From NCBI GenBank assembly GCA_021108435.1, contig JAIOQY010000030.1, positions 1 to 58,948 of the forward strand: 58,948 nt of DNA, read 5' to 3'. Source of the stretch: Candidatus Aegiribacteria sp. Lineage in GTDB: Bacteria; Fermentibacterota; Fermentibacteria; Fermentibacterales; JCC-6. Every line of letters starts with the position of its first letter. The stretch's first letter is position 1. The position numbers were made by a program, and so were the translations under genes. Positions 36,224 through 45,609 of the stretch are shown piece by piece. The notes beneath the pieces were generated by a model. That model had not been told where the DNA came from, did no database searches, and saw only the letters and a list, made by a program, of their open reading frames with translations.

Positions 36224-36909
36224 ATTTCCGGTATCCTCGAGAGAATTCTGGAAGCGAGCAGCAGCAGTCCTATTCCTTCAAGAACCGCAAAGAAGACGTA
36301 GATGTCACCATGGAAAGCAGCTCCATTTCCTTCAATCCATCTGAGAGTCCAGAGTATGTACCCATGTGGAATAAGCAGCTGAAAAACCGGAGACAGCGTC
36401 CATGCTGCTGAAACTGCCTGTGACATAAATGCCATTAGGAATAGAATTCTTCCGCTGAATGGAAGGTATTCTTCAAGGATAAAAAGAAGAGAAATCGCAG
36501 TCATGGTTGAAAAGGGAATAACGACCCACAGCTGCCATGGGATAGTATCGAGTCTCATTCCCCATAGCGCTGTAAGGATGAGAGAAGGAAGAACACCAGC
36601 CAGGAACGGAAGAGCAATCTCAGGAAGCAGGAGAGAGACCTTTCCCGCTTTTGAAGTGAACAGTAATTCCGCAAGAGCTTTCCTTGCGGGTGATCCCGGC
36701 CACCCGACAAGAAATGCCGCTGGTGCGGCATAAGCAATACAGGAAATCGATAGAGTCAAAGGATCAATCCGTGTCTGACCGGGGAATACCCAGGCCGCAA
36801 CCGGTGCCGCAAGCAGGATCCAGAGAAATGCCTGCCTGTTCACAGCCCATTCGGACATGAGCTGTAGTACTTTAATCCAGGTTCTCAGATGTCCAGATCT
36901 TCCCCGCAA
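36211..36909 (-). CDS. ABC-2-like membrane protein, partner of the degenerate ATPase
   Basis: A 232-residue protein with about six hydrophobic helices, beginning RTWIKVLQLMSEWAVNRQ (a cytoplasmic lead-in typical of ABC-2 permeases) and FLWILLAAPVAAWVF. No specific family is certain. It overlaps the ATPase-like gene by 25 bases. The start used is TTG at 36909 with AGGTGG upstream; ATG at codon 18 is another option. Its substrate is unknown. Confidence 0.6.
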   Translation of the reverse strand: MRGRSGHLRTWIKVLQLMSEWAVNRQAFLWILLAAPVAAWVFPGQTRIDPLTLSISCIAYAAPAAFLVGWPGSPARKALAELLFTSKAGKVSLLLPEIALPFLAGVLPSLILTALWGMRLDTIPWQLWVVIPFSTMTAISLLFILEEYLPFSGRILFLMAFMSQAVSAAWTLSPVFQLLIPHGYILWTLRWIEGNGAAFHGDIYVFFAVLEGIGLLLLASRILSRIPEIQTD

Positions 36910-37829
36910 AAAAGGTCCACCTCTCCAGTGTCTTCATCTTCAGAGAATAGATCCATCAATTCCTCAGAAGAAGGAGATCTGATTTCCAGACCCGCGATCT
37001 GCCTTGAATTTGCTCTGGCAAGGTTGGCCAGATTTGTTACCGCTGCGGACAGGTTAGAGTGATTGAATTGATATCCGCCTTCTACTGCTATAATATTTCT
37101 TGCACCTTTAAGGCTTTCCATTACCGCTCTGGGCAATGCCGGAAAGAAAAGCGCTTTCACACGAATGAGGGAAGAACATGCATCGGCAAGTTCTTGGAAG
37201 CGAATGATATGAGTAACGCTGTTTTTGCTGCACAGAGCGATTCTCTGAGATGATTGTGGTACATATTCCAGTCCGGGAACTGCCGCGATAACTGCACAAT
37301 TACTGTCGCAGAGGTCTTCCAGCAGTGGATGAAGATCAAGCGGGAATGGCCCCTGCAGGATAAGAACTTTTGGAACAGGCAGACATGCTGCTGCGAAACC
37401 GGTGATAAATCTCAGATCAGCTGAAAGGTCCTCTACAGGAGTGTCTTTATATTCAGTAAGAGAACACCAGTTATACAGCTGAGACAGGATTTCCTCTGAA
37501 TCCTTTCTGCTGAAACCGGCCGCCGCCGCAGCAAGTTCAAGGTATTTTGAAACCGTTATACTGCCGGGGCATGAAAAACCTGCAGATACATACGCTGTAA
37601 GACCTCTTGCGCTATGACTCATGACATCCAGGTGCTGCTCACCTATGAGGATCCTGCCTGAAACAGGGCTGCTTCTTCCAGCCAGAATTGCGGCAAGTTT
37701 CGGGGCTACTGTATTTTCATCACCCAGAAGGATCAGCATCGAACCTGCAAGAATGGCAAGCTCCAGAGGATCAGCAGCTTTATTCGAAAGGTACAGCTCC
37801 TCGGTTATGAGCTGTACAGATGAATCCAT
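36885..37829 (-). CDS. Degenerate ABC-transporter ATPase-like protein
   Basis: A 314-residue protein following the ABC ATPase plan without its catalytic motifs. In the Walker A position it has LLGDENTVAPKLAAILAGR (34-52) instead of GxxGxGKS/T. The SGRILIGE strand that usually follows is intact. The signature region reads EDLSADLRF instead of LSGGQ, and Walker B VLILQGPF lacks the acidic pair. It is therefore probably unable to hydrolyse ATP. It is paired with a membrane protein. About 100 extra C-terminal residues end in an acidic tail (SEDEDTGEVDLF). It could be a structural, non-hydrolysing half of a transporter or a regulator. Confidence 0.62.
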   Translation of the reverse strand: MDSSVQLITEELYLSNKAADPLELAILAGSMLILLGDENTVAPKLAAILAGRSSPVSGRILIGEQHLDVMSHSARGLTAYVSAGFSCPGSITVSKYLELAAAAAGFSRKDSEEILSQLYNWCSLTEYKDTPVEDLSADLRFITGFAAACLPVPKVLILQGPFPLDLHPLLEDLCDSNCAVIAAVPGLEYVPQSSQRIALCSKNSVTHIIRFQELADACSSLIRVKALFFPALPRAVMESLKGARNIIAVEGGYQFNHSNLSAAVTNLANLARANSRQIAGLEIRSPSSEELMDLFSEDEDTGEVDLFCGEDLDI

Positions 37830-37834
37830 CCTGC

Positions 37835-38833
37835 TTATTCCTTTCTGAAAGCCTTCTTCAGGCTGTCATCAGCCAGTTCAAGTGCTCGTACAACCGCAAG
37901 TCCCTCGGCTCCTGATGATTTAGGGGTACATCCGGTTTCAATGCAGCGAAGAAACTCTTCCATTTCGCTTGCGAGAGGTTCGCTTGTATCGAGTTTGGGT
38001 GAAACAATATCTCCCGTTCTGTAAGAGAGCTGATATTCGCCAAAACTTTCCGGTTCAATTACTTCTACACCTTTGTCATAGATCTTGATTTTTTCAAGCG
38101 GCTCAGTGTCATCGTATACAAGCATCTTCCTGCTTCCGACAATAACAGTTCTACGTAACTTCGAGGGTGAAAGCCAGGAAACCTGGACATTAGCTATCGA
38201 ACCGCTTGGAAACGCAAGATCGATAAAAGCTACATCCGGTATTTCATTTAGAACATATGCATGACCGAATGCGTTTACTTCAATCGGTTCCTCATCCAGC
38301 CAGTAGAAAAGCATTGAGAAGTCGTGAGGAGCCAGATCCCATATAACTGATACATCCTTTTGATGCAGACCCAGATTTACTCTGCTCGAGGTTATGAAAT
38401 GTATGTTTCCGAGATCTCCGCTGTCTATTATCTCCTTGGTTTTGATTACAGGAGGTGAGAACATGAATGTATGTCCAACCATGGTAACCAGTCCGTTTTT
38501 TCGGCCAAGATCAACCAGTTCTTCAGCTTCCTCTATACATGCTGCAAACGGTTTTTCAACAAAAACATGCTTTCCTGCCTGAAGAGCCTGCTTTGCCAGC
38601 GGAAAGTGAGAAGAGACATCGGTGGCAATAACAATAGCATTAAGATCATCATTATCGATCAGATCCTTGTAATTACTCGTGCTCTGAATATCCGGATAGT
38701 GTCCGGCCATCTTGTTCAAACGCGCAGCATTGGAATCACAGATTACAAGACCGCCGTTTCGGCGATTAGCGTAAATATTTCTGAGCAGGTTGGGACCCCA
38801 GTATCCAAGTCCGACTATTCCGGTTTTTACCAT
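37835..38833 (-). CDS. Gfo/Idh/MocA-family sugar oxidoreductase
   Basis: About 332 residues. The Rossmann start GIVGLGYWGPNLLRNI, EKPFA at the end of the nucleotide domain (KHVFVEKPFAACIEEAEELV) and a C-terminal substrate domain (VIWDLAPHDFSMLFYWL) define the family. The closest known relatives oxidise UDP-N-acetyl sugars, but no such cluster is present here. The start at 38833 is chosen because AAGGAA precedes it; an ATG at 38854 is farther upstream. Confidence 0.85.
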   Translation of the reverse strand: MVKTGIVGLGYWGPNLLRNIYANRRNGGLVICDSNAARLNKMAGHYPDIQSTSNYKDLIDNDDLNAIVIATDVSSHFPLAKQALQAGKHVFVEKPFAACIEEAEELVDLGRKNGLVTMVGHTFMFSPPVIKTKEIIDSGDLGNIHFITSSRVNLGLHQKDVSVIWDLAPHDFSMLFYWLDEEPIEVNAFGHAYVLNEIPDVAFIDLAFPSGSIANVQVSWLSPSKLRRTVIVGSRKMLVYDDTEPLEKIKIYDKGVEVIEPESFGEYQLSYRTGDIVSPKLDTSEPLASEMEEFLRCIETGCTPKSSGAEGLAVVRALELADDSLKKAFRKE

Positions 38834-38935
38834 AATATTTCCTTCCGTTTTCATGAATATTCATTTAACATTTGATTTCGTGGAAACTACCACCTTTTGT
38901 CGTAACGGTAAAGCACCGCGGCGGGGCCGCGTGGC

Positions 38936-39063
38936 GGGGCCGGGCCTAACATTTAAACATTTTCTAATTTTCTGCCGCTCATACTTGTACTTCTAATCGT
39001 GTTCCAAATTCGAATGTAATAATAATTACTCTATGGAAATGTTTAAATGTTAGGCCCGGCCCC
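38936..39063. repeat. 128-bp element with 27-bp perfect inverted terminal repeats
   Basis: The left arm 38936-38962 and right arm 39037-39063 are exact reverse complements (27/27), with outer GC-rich ends and AT-rich inner parts. The 74-base centre is AT-rich and codes for nothing. Just outside the left arm is a tandem 13-base GC-rich repeat whose shared part GCGGGGCCG occurs at 38921-38929 and 38934-38942. The right arm is followed directly by six T residues (39064-39069). It could be a miniature inverted-repeat element, or a large hairpin acting on clpB expression. Base composition is unlike the neighbouring genes. Confidence 0.75.
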
Positions 39064-39067
39064 TTTT

Positions 39068-39082
39068 TTGTATGTTATACAA
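39068..39082 (+). promoter_or_regulatory. Palindromic operator-like site before clpB
   Basis: TTGTAT-GTT-ATACAA is a perfect 6+6 palindrome with a 3-base spacer. It ends at the first base of the clpB Shine-Dalgarno (AAAGGAGG, 39081-39088). A repressor or RNA hairpin here would control clpB translation or transcription. It does not match the CIRCE element. Confidence 0.4.
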
Positions 39083-39094
39083 AGGAGGTAGCTG

Positions 39095-41707
39095 ATGGAT
39101 TTTGAAAAATTAACGATTAAATCAAAGGAAGCGATCCAGGAAGCAGGTAACCTTGCCATTGAAGCCGGAAATCCCGAGATTGCCCCGGTTCATCTGGCAT
39201 TCGTGCTTCTTGATGATTCAAAGAATGTTATTACCGGTGTACTCGATAGTCTGGAGATTGACCGGAACAGGATAATAAATGAAATCGCCGGGATTCTCGG
39301 ATCACTGCCGAAGACTCAGGGCGGATCTGAGCCTCGCATGTCAAGATCGATGATCAAGGTGCTGGGCGCTGCCGAGAAAACAGCGTTGAAAATGAAGGAC
39401 GACTATATAGCCAGAGAGCATCTGTTCCTCGGTCTGTTAAAAGAAGGGGGCAGGATAACTGATGTGTTTGAATCCTTTGGTATCTCTGAAAAAGATTTTC
39501 TTTCAGCCCTTGCTGCGGTAAGAGGGTCTTCCAGAATTGATACCGAAACCTCCGAAGACAACTATAAATCACTTGAGAAATACACAAGAGACCTTACTGG
39601 AATGGCCCGACAGGAGAAACTGGATCCTGTAATCGGAAGAGATGATGAGATCCGAAGAGTAATGCAGGTTCTTGGCAGGAGACGAAAGAACAATCCGGTT
39701 CTCATTGGTGAACCAGGTGTCGGAAAAACCGCGATAGTTGAAGGGCTTGCTTCCCGCATCGCTGAAGGTGATGTACCGGAGACATTAACGGATAAACGAG
39801 TACTGTCACTGGATATGGGCGCGTTGATAGCCGGGGCGAAATTTCGCGGGGAATTCGAGGAAAGGCTGAAATCAGTACTGAAAGAGATAGCTGCATCAGA
39901 AGGCAGGGTAATTCTATTTATTGATGAAATGCATACTCTGGTCGGAGCCGGGGCAGCAGAGGGGGCGGTTGATGCGGCCAATATGCTTAAACCGGTACTT
40001 GCAAGAGGGGAATTGCATTGCATAGGCGCGACAACTCTGGATGAGTACAGAAAGCATATTGAAAAGGATGCTGCACTTGAAAGAAGATTTCAGCCGGTCA
40101 TGGTCAAACCACCTTCTGTTGAGGACACAATCAGTATTCTCAGAGGATTGAGGGAAAGATATGAGAGCCATCATGGAATTATCATTCAGGATGCTGCCCT
40201 TATAGCTGCGGCTACTCTTTCTGATCGTTACATAACTGATAGATTCCTCCCGGATAAAGCGATTGATCTTGTTGACGAGGCTTCGAGCAGACTCCGAATT
40301 GAAATCGACAGTATGCCCGAGGAGATTGATGAAATCAGGCGGAAAATCATTCAGCTGGAGATAGAGCGGGAAGGTTTGCGAAGAGAGGATGATTCAAGTT
40401 GTCTTGCAGAACTTGAGGTTATTGAAAAGGAGCTTGCTGAACTGGGGGAGGAGAGAACCGCCCTTGAATTACGCTGGAAAAATGAGAAAGATCTCATTGA
40501 CAGAATTAGGGATCTCGCAAGGGAAGCAGAGGATCTTCGAGGAGAATCAAAGATCGCAGAGCGGGAGGGTGATCTTGAAAAGGTGGCCGAAATAAGATAC
40601 GGCAAGCTCCATGAGATTGAAGAGAAAACAATGGATCTCAGGCAGAAGCTGGAAGATATTCAGGAATGCGGATCCATGCTTTCCGAAGAGATCACAGCTG
40701 ATAACATCGCAGAGGTTGTGTCCAGATGGACAGGTATTCCTGTTACCCGGCTGATGGAAAGTGAAAAGCAGCGCCTTCTCACACTTGAAGACGAGCTTCA
40801 TCGAAGAGTTGTCGGGCAGGATGAAGCCGTCTCTGCCGTAGCCGAGGCAGTCAGGAGAGCGAGAGCGAATGTACAGGATCCGAATAGACCTCTGGGAAGT
40901 TTTATTTTCATGGGGCCGACCGGAGTGGGTAAGACCGAACTTGCTCGATCGCTGGCAGATTTCCTGTTTGACGATGAGAACTCACTGATCAGGATCGATA
41001 TGAGTGAGTTCATGGAGAAGCACTCTGTCTCCCGCATGATAGGAGCGCCTCCCGGATATGTGGGATATGATGAGGGAGGATACCTGACAGAGGCAGTCAG
41101 AAGAAATCCGTATTCCGTCGTTCTTTTTGATGAGATCGAGAAAGCGCATCAGGATGTCTTCAACATTTTCCTGCAGATTCTGGATGAAGGCAGGCTCACT
41201 GACGGGCAGGGTAGAACTGTAGATTTCCGCAACTGCGTTATAATCATGACAAGTAATCTGGGCAGTGACTGGATAGCTGAAACAGCTGGAAAACTATCGC
41301 AGAAGGAATTGACAGAAAGAGCAAAACGGGAACTTGGCACCAGATTCAGACCTGAATTCCTTAACAGAATAGACGATATAATAGTATTCCGCCCGCTTGG
41401 GCGGGATGAGATCAGAAAGATCGTGGAAATCCAGCTTTTGAGATTGAACAGGATTCTCAAAGAACAGAATATCGCTCTTCTTTCATCCGAATCCGCAGTA
41501 GATCTTCTAGCCAGGATAGGATACGATCCGGCATTCGGGGCCAGACCTCTTAAACGCTTGTTGCAGAAGCATGTACAGAACGAGCTGGCAACAGCCATTA
41601 TCGAAGGAAGCATTCACCCCGGTCAGGAAGTCCTTCTCGATACGGATGAAAATGATTTTATACTTGAACCCGTTTCATCAGAAGAGGATAGTTCTGAAAC
41701 GGAGTAA
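39095..41707 (+). CDS. clpB: ATP-dependent chaperone ClpB
   Basis: An 870-residue disaggregase. It has an N-terminal Clp-N double repeat (5-145), first AAA+ domain with Walker A GEPGVGKT (205-212), a coiled-coil middle domain with alternating charged residues (about 405-530), second AAA+ domain with GPTGVGKT and arginine-finger region, and the D2-small domain ending [20 protein letters not shown]. There is no ClpP-binding IGF/L loop evident, in keeping with ClpB rather than ClpC. AAAGGAGG precedes the ATG. Regulation may involve the palindrome and inverted repeat upstream. Confidence 0.93.
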   Translation: MDFEKLTIKSKEAIQEAGNLAIEAGNPEIAPVHLAFVLLDDSKNVITGVLDSLEIDRNRIINEIAGILGSLPKTQGGSEPRMSRSMIKVLGAAEKTALKMKDDYIAREHLFLGLLKEGGRITDVFESFGISEKDFLSALAAVRGSSRIDTETSEDNYKSLEKYTRDLTGMARQEKLDPVIGRDDEIRRVMQVLGRRRKNNPVLIGEPGVGKTAIVEGLASRIAEGDVPETLTDKRVLSLDMGALIAGAKFRGEFEERLKSVLKEIAASEGRVILFIDEMHTLVGAGAAEGAVDAANMLKPVLARGELHCIGATTLDEYRKHIEKDAALERRFQPVMVKPPSVEDTISILRGLRERYESHHGIIIQDAALIAAATLSDRYITDRFLPDKAIDLVDEASSRLRIEIDSMPEEIDEIRRKIIQLEIEREGLRREDDSSCLAELEVIEKELAELGEERTALELRWKNEKDLIDRIRDLAREAEDLRGESKIAEREGDLEKVAEIRYGKLHEIEEKTMDLRQKLEDIQECGSMLSEEITADNIAEVVSRWTGIPVTRLMESEKQRLLTLEDELHRRVVGQDEAVSAVAEAVRRARANVQDPNRPLGSFIFMGPTGVGKTELARSLADFLFDDENSLIRIDMSEFMEKHSVSRMIGAPPGYVGYDEGGYLTEAVRRNPYSVVLFDEIEKAHQDVFNIFLQILDEGRLTDGQGRTVDFRNCVIIMTSNLGSDWIAETAGKLSQKELTERAKRELGTRFRPEFLNRIDDIIVFRPLGRDEIRKIVEIQLLRLNRILKEQNIALLSSESAVDLLARIGYDPAFGARPLKRLLQKHVQNELATAIIEGSIHPGQEVLLDTDENDFILEPVSSEEDSSETE

Positions 41708-41710
41708 CAG

Positions 41711-42511
41711 GTGATCCCGACCCTTGTTGTACTGGTTGGATATCTGGCTGCGGATATTTTTCTTTCAGGATACGCAGCTGCCATTCTCGTTATATCTCTC
41801 GGTCTGGGGGAATTCCTTTTTCTGCTGATTTTCCGCGGGACAAAGCACCCCTCCCTTATCCTGGAGGGAGCTGTGCTTGCAGGCGCGGGTCTGTTCGGAG
41901 AGGTGCTGGCTGCAAAAGGTTACAATGGATCGGGATATATTCTCCTGGAGATTATATTTGCAGGTGTACTTCTTATTTCAACCGCCAGAGGTAAACCATG
42001 GCTTGCATCTCAGATAAAAAGGTTCGCCGGGTTTTCAGCAGGTAAAGAATTTTCAAGGGATATGTCTGTAGGGATGGGCTTTCTATTTCTGACTCACAGC
42101 ATCCTATTGACGATTATCATGTTTCTGAAGGGCAGTGTACATGTATTTCCAGCTGCACTTTCTTTCATTATGCTATATATTGTTACAGTATATATACTTA
42201 GAAAAAGACAAAAAAGGTTTCGAATTCTTACATCACCGCAGCTTCAAAAGGTTGGTGAAGGAGAGTATTACCTTGAAATTGCCGGGGATCGGCTTGCCGG
42301 TCTTTCAATGTACATCGGGGTTGTAACAGATATCTCCGCCGTCGATATAACAGAGGATTGTCAGATACATCAATTCCTGGAATCACTTGAGGAATGTTTG
42401 AAAGCGAGTGGATGCAGAGCAGTCCGGTTTACCATGTGGGATGCTGATACACTTCCTCTTGAATTGTCAGGTTACAGAGAAGTTCCAGCCGGCTGGAACA
42501 AGATCCTGTAA
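41711..42511 (+). CDS. Predicted membrane protein with soluble C-terminal domain, unknown function
   Basis: A 266-residue protein. About six hydrophobic segments fill residues 1-165 (start MIPTLVVLVGYLAADIFLSG). The topology recalls septation-protein-A-like families, but I do not recognise a domain. The C-terminal ~95 residues are soluble (KVGEGEYYLEIAGDRLAGLS...LELSGYREVPAGWNKIL) and have a GNAT-like ending, which is only suggestive. The GTG start is 3 bases after clpB and has GGAG inside the clpB end, so translation is probably coupled. Confidence 0.55.
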   Translation: MIPTLVVLVGYLAADIFLSGYAAAILVISLGLGEFLFLLIFRGTKHPSLILEGAVLAGAGLFGEVLAAKGYNGSGYILLEIIFAGVLLISTARGKPWLASQIKRFAGFSAGKEFSRDMSVGMGFLFLTHSILLTIIMFLKGSVHVFPAALSFIMLYIVTVYILRKRQKRFRILTSPQLQKVGEGEYYLEIAGDRLAGLSMYIGVVTDISAVDITEDCQIHQFLESLEECLKASGCRAVRFTMWDADTLPLELSGYREVPAGWNKIL

Positions 42512-42585
42512 CAAATCTGTATTCTGCTTTCATAGCGATCTGTCTTTCATTTCGATATATTTTACCTGCATTTGAAAGGTGTTTT

Positions 42586-44190
42586 ATGAAACGAATTCTT
42601 TCTGTTCTTATTTCTGCAGTCGGAGTAATCATCGTTCTTATTTCATGCGGGGACGCTGCCGGACCCGTTCAGATAAACAAACCGACACCATCAATACTCA
42701 TAGTGGAAATACAGGAAGGTAATTTACTGACAGTACAGGAATCGACTGAGAGAGTGCGTGAACCGGATAGGCATTTTTCGATTGATTACAGTGCCGGCAA
42801 GAATGGATATTCGGCACACGCTGTCTGGACTCAGTGTCCTGATGATGATTTTGCATGGTACGAAATATATAGATCGGATTCTCCGGAAATAGCATCTGAT
42901 CCCGGAAGTGCCGATACCAGTGTTGTATTCACTTCTGTATCTGAAACATCCTGGATCGATGACAGTGTGCAGGAGGGTTCAACTCTTTACTACGTTCTCC
43001 GAACAGTAAATACCCATGATCTGGACTCCTGGAGCAACGAGGAATCGTTGAGCATTCCCTCCAGCGATACTCCTACACCCTCAACCCTGAGCGCAACCTA
43101 CACCGGTGATATGTCATGGGCACAGGTAACACTTGAATGGACAGTCTGCCCCGATTCGGACTTCTATTCCTACGTTCTTTACAGATCATCCATCCCCGGA
43201 ATTGAAAATGATCCATCTTCAGCTGAGGTTGTGGGTGTTATAGAGGAAATCGGAGATGTGATTTTCGAGGACAACGATGTCATCGGATCTGAAACTTACT
43301 ATTACGCGGTGGAGACATGGAACGAAGGTCAACTGAGTTCCTGGAGCAACGAGTTCAGTATTACAACTCCCTATATCACACCTCTCCTGACCGTGTTTTT
43401 CATTGATCCAAGTCATGGTTCCTATTCAGGCGACGCTATTCTTCTTCGAACTCCGGACAATTTTAACTATCTGATCGACGGTGGACAGGGTATGACCGGA
43501 ACCTGGAGCTGTGGAGAACAGAAGGTACTTCCTCTGCTTGACAGCCTCGGTGTTAACAGCCTTGACGGAATGGTGGGAACACATCCGCACTCCGATCATA
43601 TCGGTGGCCTTGTCGCTGTACTCGAAGCAATACCGGTTGGAACTGTATGGGATTCAGGCTGGCCATACTCCGCTTCATGGATTTATGAAGATTACCTTGA
43701 TGCCATTATCGATAATGGAGCTGACTATGTAATTCCCAGAAGGGGAGATATCCTTCAATGGGGAGAGGAAATAACAGTTGAATGTCTTCATCCTGTAGAT
43801 CCGCTGAACTCAGGGAACATGAACAATGCTTCTGTCACGCTCAGAGTAACTTACGGCAGCGTATCCTTTCTTTTCACCGGAGATCTCGAAACGTCCGGAG
43901 GGGAGAATGTTATTCTCGATGCTGTTGATCAGGGAATAATAGATAATATTTCAGCACAGATTCTGAAAGTCGGGCATCACGGTTCGAGTACTTCAACATC
44001 ATGGACCTGGCTTTCGGAAGTTAATCCAGTGCATGCAGCTATCGAAGTTGGAAGCGGTAATCCATACGGACACCCTACCGACGAGGTGATTAACAGACTT
44101 GAGAATTACGGTGCTGAAATTCTGAGAACCGATATCCATGGGGATTTCATCATTTCGACTGATGGATCGGAGATATTCACCTATCCATAA
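42586..44190 (+). CDS. Lipoprotein with two fibronectin III-like domains and ComEC-like metallo-beta-lactamase
   Basis: A 534-residue protein with lipobox LISC (signal MKRILSVLISAVGVIIVLIS). Two related FnIII-like repeats follow, each with a WTxCPDxDF.WY.IYRS-type segment (about 60-155 and 165-260). The C-terminal ~265 residues are a metallo-beta-lactamase like the extracellular domain of ComEC: FFIDPSHGSYSGDAIL, THPHSDHIGG metal ligands, FTGDLE, LKVGHHGS and GHPT. It lacks the ComEC membrane channel. It may be a cell-surface nuclease or phosphodiesterase; the substrate is not determined. Confidence 0.82.
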   Translation: MKRILSVLISAVGVIIVLISCGDAAGPVQINKPTPSILIVEIQEGNLLTVQESTERVREPDRHFSIDYSAGKNGYSAHAVWTQCPDDDFAWYEIYRSDSPEIASDPGSADTSVVFTSVSETSWIDDSVQEGSTLYYVLRTVNTHDLDSWSNEESLSIPSSDTPTPSTLSATYTGDMSWAQVTLEWTVCPDSDFYSYVLYRSSIPGIENDPSSAEVVGVIEEIGDVIFEDNDVIGSETYYYAVETWNEGQLSSWSNEFSITTPYITPLLTVFFIDPSHGSYSGDAILLRTPDNFNYLIDGGQGMTGTWSCGEQKVLPLLDSLGVNSLDGMVGTHPHSDHIGGLVAVLEAIPVGTVWDSGWPYSASWIYEDYLDAIIDNGADYVIPRRGDILQWGEEITVECLHPVDPLNSGNMNNASVTLRVTYGSVSFLFTGDLETSGGENVILDAVDQGIIDNISAQILKVGHHGSSTSTSWTWLSEVNPVHAAIEVGSGNPYGHPTDEVINRLENYGAEILRTDIHGDFIISTDGSEIFTYP

Positions 44191-44305
44191 ACAGATTCTA
44201 AAGCTTTCCTTAATTTATGTTGACTTGAAGTTATTATTGAACAATCTTTACACGCTATGTCCAACAGACACTATAGCATTTCAACAAGGACCAGGAGGTT
44301 AACAA

Positions 44306-44554
44306 TTGAGTGAAAGCAGGAAATACCCATTCCCGTTAATTGACTCGGACATATGTAAGGGATGTAAGCTCTGCATTGCAGCTTGCCCGACAAATGTACT
44401 TGTCATTTCGGAGAAATTGAACTCCAAGGGTTTTCATTTCTCGGAGTATATCGGTGAAGGTTGCGTAGGGTGCGGCAACTGTTTCTATACGTGCCCTGAA
44501 CCAAGCGCGGTTACCGTTTACTTGAAGGATTATGTACCAGAGGAGGTGATCTGA
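44306..44554 (+). CDS. 2-oxoacid:ferredoxin oxidoreductase, 4Fe-4S (delta) subunit
   Basis: An 82-residue two-cluster ferredoxin with [12 protein letters not shown] and [12 protein letters not shown], the electron-transfer subunit of VOR/KOR-type enzymes. TTG start with AGGAGG 7 bases upstream. It is immediately followed by the alpha subunit with no gap, giving the order delta-alpha-beta/gamma. Confidence 0.93.
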   Translation: MSESRKYPFPLIDSDICKGCKLCIAACPTNVLVISEKLNSKGFHFSEYIGEGCVGCGNCFYTCPEPSAVTVYLKDYVPEEVI

Positions 44555-45607
44555 ATGCCTCGCATGTTGATGAAAGGAAACTACGCTGCGGTTTATGGTG
44601 CTATTCTTTCAGGGTGTGAAGCCTATTACGGTTATCCAATAACACCGGCCAGCGAGATCGCGGAGTCTGCGTCCGCTCTGTTCCCGAAGTTTGGCAGGAC
44701 TTTCCTCCAGGCTGAAAGTGAAGTAGCTGCAATAAATATGGTTTACGGAGCCTCAGGCTGCGGACAAAGGGTCATGACCGGCAGTTCCGGTCCCGGTATC
44801 AGTCTGAAGCAGGAGGGGATTTCCTACTGCGCCGGTTCAGCGCTTCCATGCGTAATCGTTGATATAATGCGCGGTGGACCTGGTCTTGGGAATATCGGTC
44901 CGGAGCAAAGTGACTATAATCAGGTTGTAAAAGGCGGTGGACACGGCAATTACCGTAATATCGTTCTGGCTCCCAATTCCGCCCAGGAAATGTGTGACCT
45001 GACGATGCTGGCTTTTGAGCTTGCGGATAAATATAGAAATCCCGTATTTGTACTTACTGATGGAGTTATCGGTCAGATGATGGAAGCTGTTGATCTTCCG
45101 GAGCCTGTTTCCGAGTTTCCCGATAAGAGTGATTGGGCTGTAAAAGGAACTGCTGAATCCAGACATCTGATTAATTCCATATATCTTGATCATGATGATC
45201 TTGAAAGATGGAACAGAGAACTCGAGAAGAAGTACGAAACCGTCCAGAAGAATGAAGTTCTGGTAGAGGAATATATGATGGATGACGCCGAAATCGTGAC
45301 AATCGGTTACGGCAGCTCAAGCCGTGTACTTCGATCAGCTGTTGACACAGCAAGAGAGAATGGCATCAAGCTCGGACTTTTCAGACCCATAACACTTTTC
45401 CCATTCCCGGTAGATGAGATCGCTCAGCTTCCGGACAAGGGAATCAAGGGCATTCTTACAGTCGAGATGTCAACTGGCCAGCTTGTTGATGACGTGAATC
45501 TGGCACTGAAAGGAAAGATGATTTCCGACCTGTACAGCAGGCTCGGTGGAAATGTTCCTTCTGCAATGGAGATCCTCGCGAAGATCTCCGAGCTTTACGG
45601 GGTGTGA
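44555..45607 (+). CDS. vorB: 2-oxoacid:ferredoxin oxidoreductase alpha subunit (VorB type)
   Basis: A 350-residue alpha subunit: [50 protein letters not shown], then [18 protein letters not shown] and [20 protein letters not shown], then MMEAV. The match is closest to VorB, the alpha subunit of 2-oxoisovalerate:ferredoxin oxidoreductase, though KorA-type substrates cannot be excluded. The complex oxidatively decarboxylates 2-oxoacids to acyl-CoA with ferredoxin reduction, typical of anaerobes fermenting amino acids. Confidence 0.88.
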   Translation: MPRMLMKGNYAAVYGAILSGCEAYYGYPITPASEIAESASALFPKFGRTFLQAESEVAAINMVYGASGCGQRVMTGSSGPGISLKQEGISYCAGSALPCVIVDIMRGGPGLGNIGPEQSDYNQVVKGGGHGNYRNIVLAPNSAQEMCDLTMLAFELADKYRNPVFVLTDGVIGQMMEAVDLPEPVSEFPDKSDWAVKGTAESRHLINSIYLDHDDLERWNRELEKKYETVQKNEVLVEEYMMDDAEIVTIGYGSSSRVLRSAVDTARENGIKLGLFRPITLFPFPVDEIAQLPDKGIKGILTVEMSTGQLVDDVNLALKGKMISDLYSRLGGNVPSAMEILAKISELYGV

Positions 45608-45609
45608 CA

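Noticed and set aside
38936-39063. The clpB-upstream inverted repeat as an integron attC site (GCCTAAC and GTTAGGC boxes)
   Set aside because: Pairing is perfect over 27 bp with no extrahelical bases or unpaired spacer, and no cassette gene is bounded by it. The R-box match is probably incidental.
39064-39094. CIRCE heat-shock element before clpB
   Set aside because: The palindrome here (TTGTAT-GTT-ATACAA) does not match TTAGCACTC-N9-GAGTGCTAA.
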